In this document: one piece after another, positions 59,485-64,000 of the stretch
Layout: each line of letters opens with the position of its first letter
Position numbering within the stretch: the first letter of the stretch is position 1
Source: Conoideocrella luteorostrata
Lineage: Eukaryota; Ascomycota; Sordariomycetes; Hypocreales; Clavicipitaceae
Length of the DNA: 64,000 bases
Assembly (NCBI GenBank): GCA_032433595.1
Contig: JASWJB010000159.1
Span: 1 to 64,000, forward strand
Reading direction: 5' to 3'
Notes under the pieces: generated by a model
What the model saw: only the letters and a program-made list of their open reading frames with translations
What the model was told of the DNA's origin: nothing
Database searches by the model: none
Translations under genes and position numbers: made by a program

Positions 59485-60229
59485 ATGCCTGGCATACGTA
59501 TGTTCTTCTGCCCCCCAGTCCAGATCTTCACTCACGTCGTCTTTGTGTGAAGCCATCTCAACGGCTTCCATTAGCAAACTTGGGCTAACACCTTGCTCTT
59601 ATCTTCAGCTCTTCACGCTCTTGACAACCTCAAGGCCAAGCTTAAAGCTGCCTTCAAGAAAAAGGGAGAGAAAAAGACCGGTGCCGCGAAACCTGCCGAA
59701 GCTGTTGACAATGCAGCCGACACCACCAAGCCCACTGAGGCTGCCGCGACTGCCGCTGCAGCTCCTGCTACAACGACAACCGTCACCAGCGGCGCGACTG
59801 AGACCAAGCCATCCGCTCCAGCAGCTCCTGCCTGTAAGATTCATACTGCGCCTTCATTCACCTTTATTATTAATTCTCGTCTTTACTTCATCTATTCGGG
59901 TTTTGTGGGCTAATTTCGTCTTTCAGCTGGAGCTACCCCTGCTACTGGAGCTCCCAAGGGAGAGGCCAAGATCCAGACCCCTCCGCAAACCGAAGCTAAA
60001 CCGCCAGCCGCTGCAACCCAAGCTACTAAATCTGAAGCCGCTGCTCCCGGTAAGTGACGCATCAAACAATTTGTAGAGATCACGCTCCATCCTAACGAGG
60101 CATCCAGCCCCGGTTGCCGCTGCCGCACCTGTCCTGCCTGAGCCAACAACTGCAGTTGCACCTGCTAAGACCACAACGCCTGCTGCCGCCGCTCCGGCTG
60201 CTGAGTCAAGCCCTGCCACCTCCACTTAA
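59485..60229 (+). CDS. Small Ala/Pro/Thr-rich protein with basic N-terminal helix, four exons
   Basis: Exons 59485-59497, 59609-59833, 59927-60049, 60108-60229; introns 111, 93 and 58 bp; 160 residues. All three junctions keep phase and all introns have GT-AG with CTAAC-like branch sites. Residues 5-25 form a basic amphipathic helix (LHALDNLKAKLKAAFKKKGEKK); the rest is low-complexity Ala, Pro and Thr with Lys-Glu islands and should be disordered. No signal peptide or membrane segment. The 13-nt first exon (MPGI) is inferred from the ATG context CAAAATG and the GTATGT donor. Family not recognised. The long pyrimidine-rich leader suggests strong expression, which is only a guess. Confidence 0.8.
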
Positions 60230-60711
60230 ATGCCGCCGTAGGTGTCATGGCCTGTTGCGCAAAGCTATGCACTAGACTTTGCTATGTTCCTGTTGGCTTG
60301 GTTACGGATAACATCTAATCGCCGGTGTCGTTTTGAGGACCGTCTATCCGGGGTCTTGTTGTGTTTGCATCAGAGTGCATTGGTTGGTTCATTGTTGCGT
60401 TTGTTGGAGCGCTGGATACTCACAGGGGAGGAGGGAGGCTTGCGATATATTCTGGGGCTTGCAACTTATACCCCACGCCTCACGATCATCGTATGTGCGT
60501 GCGTTGTTTAGTCTCTCCATCATTTGGGTCTATTGTTATAATGGTCTAAGCAGTTCTGACATCGTGCTATCCACGCAAATCAAGCGGTAGTCTGTGCGCA
60601 ATCTCTTTTGAACACTCCGTCCACGTCATATAACTTCGCTCCATGACCAGATTTTCCCGGTGTCTTGAGATGTATCCCAGACTGTCCAGCTTCCACAATG
60701 GAAGCTCATCT
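60230..60711. other. Convergent 3' intergenic region
   Basis: 482 bp of 3' flank for two convergent genes. Nothing else seen. Confidence 0.5.
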
Positions 60712-62160
60712 TTATGCCCATGGCGCCTTCGTGATCGTCATTTGCGGCGCAGTGCTTCCCGATCCTGGGCCTTCGCCTCGGGATTGTCGCGACGCTAGAG
60801 AGCCTGTACTAGGACCTGGTGGCACTCTAGAATGCGGGGTCCCAGAGCCAGAGAGAGGCGGCATCCTAGTACCTTGCGTCCATGGTGCCGCCGTGCCAGT
60901 GACAGATGGCAAAGACACTCCAGATTGTCCTGCTCCAGTTGATACTGCTGTCGTTAAAGGCTGATTTGTTATGTGAACGCTTTGTGTAGGGGGAGTTGCA
61001 CTGGGATCAACATCCCACGAAAACAACGATCCAAATGGAAAATGCTGCACCACTGGAAATTTTGAGAGCACCTCCGCATTGAACATTTTGATCATGCCCT
61101 TGTTGATCTTGCCCCAGCCGAATCGAATACCGGAGATGTCAAATAGCATAGGCGAATGTTCCCAGAACGGTGCTTTTTTCACATCATTGATAAAACCAAT
61201 GGCGGAAAAGTACATGTTGGTCTGGCGCTGATCTTCTACAACGGCAGGTTTCGTCACATCCGAGGGTTTAATCGCACCTTCTACAGAGCCTTCGAGTGGC
61301 ATCGGTTCTGTATCAGAGGAGATGGGGCGGGTGAGTTGGGCGGATCCGAAGATGTAGGGGACAAATGAGTGGTCGTCGAGACCCCAGACGCCATGAGAGC
61401 CAGCGGGTTCGAGGGTGTAGGTGAGGATGAGTTTCCGAACGACTTTGAGATATCTACGAAAACTTAGCCTTAAACTTGATGCGACACAATGGGGTGCTGG
61501 GAGGGCAAGAAAAACTCACGGCTCAATCACATTGAGGACTATCTCCCTCTCAATATCAGGACTTTGCTTGCCATCTGTGAAGTACGCCAACTTCCAAAGA
61601 CATCCCAGAAATGCAACGAAGCTCAATTCATGGCCTGTTCCGTAGTCCAACCTCTGGGCGCTTCCGAATGAGCCTAACAAGTAGCTGTGTACTTCGTCCC
61701 TGGCCGTAACAAGATTGCTTCCTTTGATTGAAAGTGCTTCACCGAGAATACCCTGTCCTAGGAGAGTGTCGAGTTTCTCCTCCACCAAGGCGAACCATGC
61801 CCGGAAACTGATGTTCCCGAAGCGCCGGGGGCCCGGATCTGGTGGAGCTTGCTCAATAAGAGCCTCTATGCTAGATAGAAGTGCTTGGAGCGCCTGGATA
61901 GAGGGAATAGAGGATGAGGAGCCTGGGACGAGGGGGAAGACGAGTGCTGAAGGGGAGGAGGGCTGTGTTCGAGGGCATAAGGCATGGTTGAGCTGGAGGA
62001 TGAAGGTGCCAATGTCGGTGTAGGCTGTGGTTGTGAGGAAGTGGTGGACGTGGTGGCCTTCGTTGATGAGTTTGGATGGTTTGGTAAATGTGTGGGAAGC
62101 GATTTGAGATGGGGAGAGGATCTGTAAGGTAAAGAGATTGGATGCCGTGGGTGATGCCAT
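60712..62160 (-). CDS. Serine/threonine-protein phosphatase 2A activator (PTPA/Rrd type)
   Basis: Peptidyl-prolyl isomerase-like activator that helps load metal ions and assemble active PP2A and related phosphatases. Exons on the minus strand: 61520-62160 and 60712-61453; intron 66 bp; 460 residues. Seen: [53 protein letters not shown], the junction-spanning [62 protein letters not shown], and [36 protein letters not shown] Pro/Ser/Gly-rich tail follows. The tail is typical of the longer (Rrd1-like) fungal paralog, but I cannot fix the paralog without comparison. Confidence 0.95.
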
Positions 62161-62772
62161 GTCGGGCGTGGATGTTGACGTTACGTCCTTTTTTTTAGGG
62201 CAATTTATTTTCGATAGTTAGTTGTGACGATTTCAATGAGAAATATGGAATATGAGGATGGTTTGGAGTCGGCATGGAACTTGAGAGATGCTGTGGATTT
62301 TAGTCAGCAGGTCTTGGATGGCTCATGTCTAGATGATTACATTTAATAAGTTTACCCTAGTACTCGGTTATCTTACAGCCATGTGTATTATCGTCGAGCT
62401 CTGAAAAAAACCAAGTAAAAAAAAAATTAACCCCCGTAAAACCAAGTTCGAAGCAATATGCATTGTTAACTCTGACCATACTTCGTTCGTAACAGCTTTG
62501 AGCCATGGCGGGGTTTCGGCACGTGGATACCTAACTAGCTCGCGGCTCTTAGGTCGCCCGGCCAACACGCCCCATCATGTCGTCACTCATACAGGGCGAA
62601 TCCAGGAATGAGATGCATCCCCTGAGTTCGTAATCATATCACTGAGCTTCCGATATCGAAATGGCATCTTGATGCCTGTATGTCAATGCCGAATTCACAA
62701 TAACTCCTATCGAACGCCGACGCGTCATGGCCCTACCCCTCAGCACCAAGAAATCTTATATGAAGCCTCGAG
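62161..62772. promoter_or_regulatory. Divergent intergenic region, PTPA / AT-hook gene
   Basis: 612 bp between divergent starts. A-rich runs lie at about 62190 and 62403-62428. An in-frame TGA closes the downstream frame 9 nt before its ATG. No other feature supported. Confidence 0.5.
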
Positions 62773-64000
62773 ATGGTTACAACGCGAAACAGGGGCGTTC
62801 TGCAACTGAAAGAACAGCCCCTCACGGCGGCCGAATCGTCTGATAAGAGCAGAGGATTGCGCAAGCGTGGCCGACCAGTGAGCACCGCGGTGACTACTAC
62901 ACAGAGGGCAACAAAACAGGCCACGAGCAGGAAGCGCACACTTCGGGATGCTGGTCTTGCAAAAAATGCGCCGCAAACTCGGAAAAAAAAGGCACCCAGG
63001 GGAGCTGTGGTGGATGAACACGCGGGAACGGCCCCTGAGGCCCCTTTTTATGACGCAATCAACCGCACCCTTAAAAAACCGTCTAAAGGGAATGGAAGGG
63101 CGGGTACAGAAGAGGACGATGACGCTGAACGGCAGCTGCAGCAAGAAAGCCATGGTGGGCAAGAGAATGAAAAGGCGGAAGTAGGCAATGCATTGGGTAG
63201 ACTAAGAACAATTGAGAAGCTATCAGAAGCGAATGAGGGGGGGCAAATACGGCTTGGAGAGCGTGGAGAGCAAAGTAGCGACGACGGCGAAGAAGAAGTA
63301 CAGGGGGCCAGCTCCAGGACTGTGACCCGAAGCAGTTCATCACAAACTAAGAATTTGGAGAAAACCACACTGGCCGATCCCATTCCACCAGACATGAAGT
63401 ACATGGAACCGAAGTCTGAGGAATATACCTACCCAACCATCTTCCTTAGCTGCAACAAACTGAACAGCATGATTAGCGACATGAACAAAACGGCGTGGAT
63501 GAACCTGAAAGGGGAGTGGGCTGAAGAACTGCGCCACCAAGAGGATGAACACGGATCAGAAAACGACACCCAATGGGCTGCTCGTCATGCTGAATTCAAC
63601 AAAACCAGGAGCTGCCAGAGATTTTTCAGAACAGCAATGGATTTGGCTGAGCGTTTTCGGAGCATGCCCAACGCGTCGGATCTGGAAGCCCAATATACAT
63701 TTCTACGAACACAACACCAAAATATAAAGAAGGATGTCACTACTATGCAAGCTTTGGCGCGGCAGATCAAGGAAGAGCTTCAAAAGGGGGGCAGTGGAAA
63801 GGAGCTGAGTGAAAAATCTAGTGCTAAGCAAGACGGAATGGTGAAGTCAATATGCAGGAGACTTATTCCTGCACTGGTCTTTGGTTTAAAAGAGGCGATG
63901 CTTTTGGGAGGCTCGAACAGGATGCCCGAAACGCCAGAGAAAATAAGTTCCGCTCAAGGAAAATTCATGGCATGCACTCTACAGCCTGCCCTTCTTATCA
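62773..64000 (+). CDS. Uncharacterised AT-hook-like protein, cut off by the window end
   Basis: An uninterrupted frame of 409 codons from ATG 62773 to the right edge, without a stop; an in-frame TGA lies three codons upstream, fixing this ATG. Seen: basic N-terminus MVTTRNRGVL, AT-hook-like core LRKRGRPVS (about 30-38), further Lys/Arg patches (SRKRTLR and TRKKKAPRG) to about residue 80, a charged disordered region to about 205, then a more ordered, helix-rich part beginning YTYPTIFLSCNKLNSMISDMNKTAWMNLKGEW, with a predicted coiled coil around 300-335. No introns over 1.2 kb, unlike most neighbours. DNA-binding or chromatin association is inferred from the basic AT-hook region only. Family not recognised. 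Confidence 0.8.
   Translation, partial: MVTTRNRGVLQLKEQPLTAAESSDKSRGLRKRGRPVSTAVTTTQRATKQATSRKRTLRDAGLAKNAPQTRKKKAPRGAVVDEHAGTAPEAPFYDAINRTLKKPSKGNGRAGTEEDDDAERQLQQESHGGQENEKAEVGNALGRLRTIEKLSEANEGGQIRLGERGEQSSDDGEEEVQGASSRTVTRSSSSQTKNLEKTTLADPIPPDMKYMEPKSEEYTYPTIFLSCNKLNSMISDMNKTAWMNLKGEWAEELRHQEDEHGSENDTQWAARHAEFNKTRSCQRFFRTAMDLAERFRSMPNASDLEAQYTFLRTQHQNIKKDVTTMQALARQIKEELQKGGSGKELSEKSSAKQDGMVKSICRRLIPALVFGLKEAMLLGGSNRMPETPEKISSAQGKFMACTLQPALLI

Noticed and set aside
60665..60964. Plus-strand frame opposite the PTPA tail
   Set aside because: Antisense to the Pro/Ser/Gly-rich PTPA C-terminus; GC-rich shadow.

Overview
The window is nuclear DNA from a filamentous ascomycete (Pezizomycotina). 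Genes are spaced by 0.3-2.5 kb and carry short spliceosomal introns (about 55-160 bp) with GTRNGT donors, CTRAY-type branch sites and YAG acceptors. It encodes respiratory complex I subunits, which budding and fission yeasts lack, plus fungal families such as a TOK-type potassium channel, a Zds1-type regulator and a DUF2433 protein. The flavor of the proteins is closest to what I know of Eurotiomycetes, but that placement is only an impression. All exon junctions below were worked out by hand from reading frame, splice consensus and family conservation.

Layout. 0.3-1.6 kb: a type B carboxylesterase broken by one in-frame TAG (minus). 2.4-4.0 kb: complex I 51 kDa subunit (minus), divergent from dynactin p27 at 4.4-5.0 kb. 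5.1-6.8 kb: ADHFE1-like hydroxyacid-oxoacid transhydrogenase (minus). 7.5-8.7 kb: P1/DmpA-family aminopeptidase. 8.7-12.5 kb: an accessory-looking island with a frameshifted Gfd2/YDR514C-like gene, a broken coiled-coil gene and a 330-bp foldback (MITE-like) element. 12.5-17.0 kb: exocyst Sec3. 17.8-20.4 kb: an unrecognised nuclear-looking acidic protein. 21.3-27.5 kb: HECT ligase of the Ufd4/TRIP12 type (minus). 29.7-31.1 kb: branched-chain keto acid dehydrogenase E1-alpha (minus), divergent from a 55-residue membrane microprotein (31.99 kb) and COQ5 (32.4-33.4 kb). 34.2-36.4 kb: DUF2433 phosphoesterase-like protein with an RGG tail (minus). 38.9-41.9 kb: Zds1-like regulator. 42.9-43.9 kb: complex I 30 kDa subunit (minus), divergent from Not4 (44.4-47.0 kb), whose probable C-terminal half lies at 47.8-50.1 kb. 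50.7-53.2 kb: TOK-type two-pore potassium channel (minus). 54.2-55.4 kb: alpha/beta-hydrolase-like pseudoenzyme. 57.6 kb: tRNA-Pro(UGG) with a 16-nt intron (minus). 59.5-60.2 kb: a small Ala/Pro/Thr-rich protein. 60.7-62.2 kb: PP2A activator (PTPA/Rrd, minus). 62.8 kb to the right edge: an intronless AT-hook-like protein that runs off the window.

How the genes relate. Most are unlinked housekeeping functions. Mitochondrial metabolism recurs: two complex I subunits, ubiquinone synthesis (COQ5), branched-chain amino acid breakdown (E1-alpha) and the transhydrogenase. Another theme is cell-cycle, phosphatase and ubiquitin control (Zds1, PTPA, Ufd4, Not4). Nothing suggests a biosynthetic cluster. 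The points most worth following are the Not4 split, the membrane microgene upstream of COQ5, nine exact intergenic copies of the 9-mer TACGGAGTA (either strand), the broken Gfd2-like gene beside a foldback element, and the open-ended AT-hook gene at the right edge.
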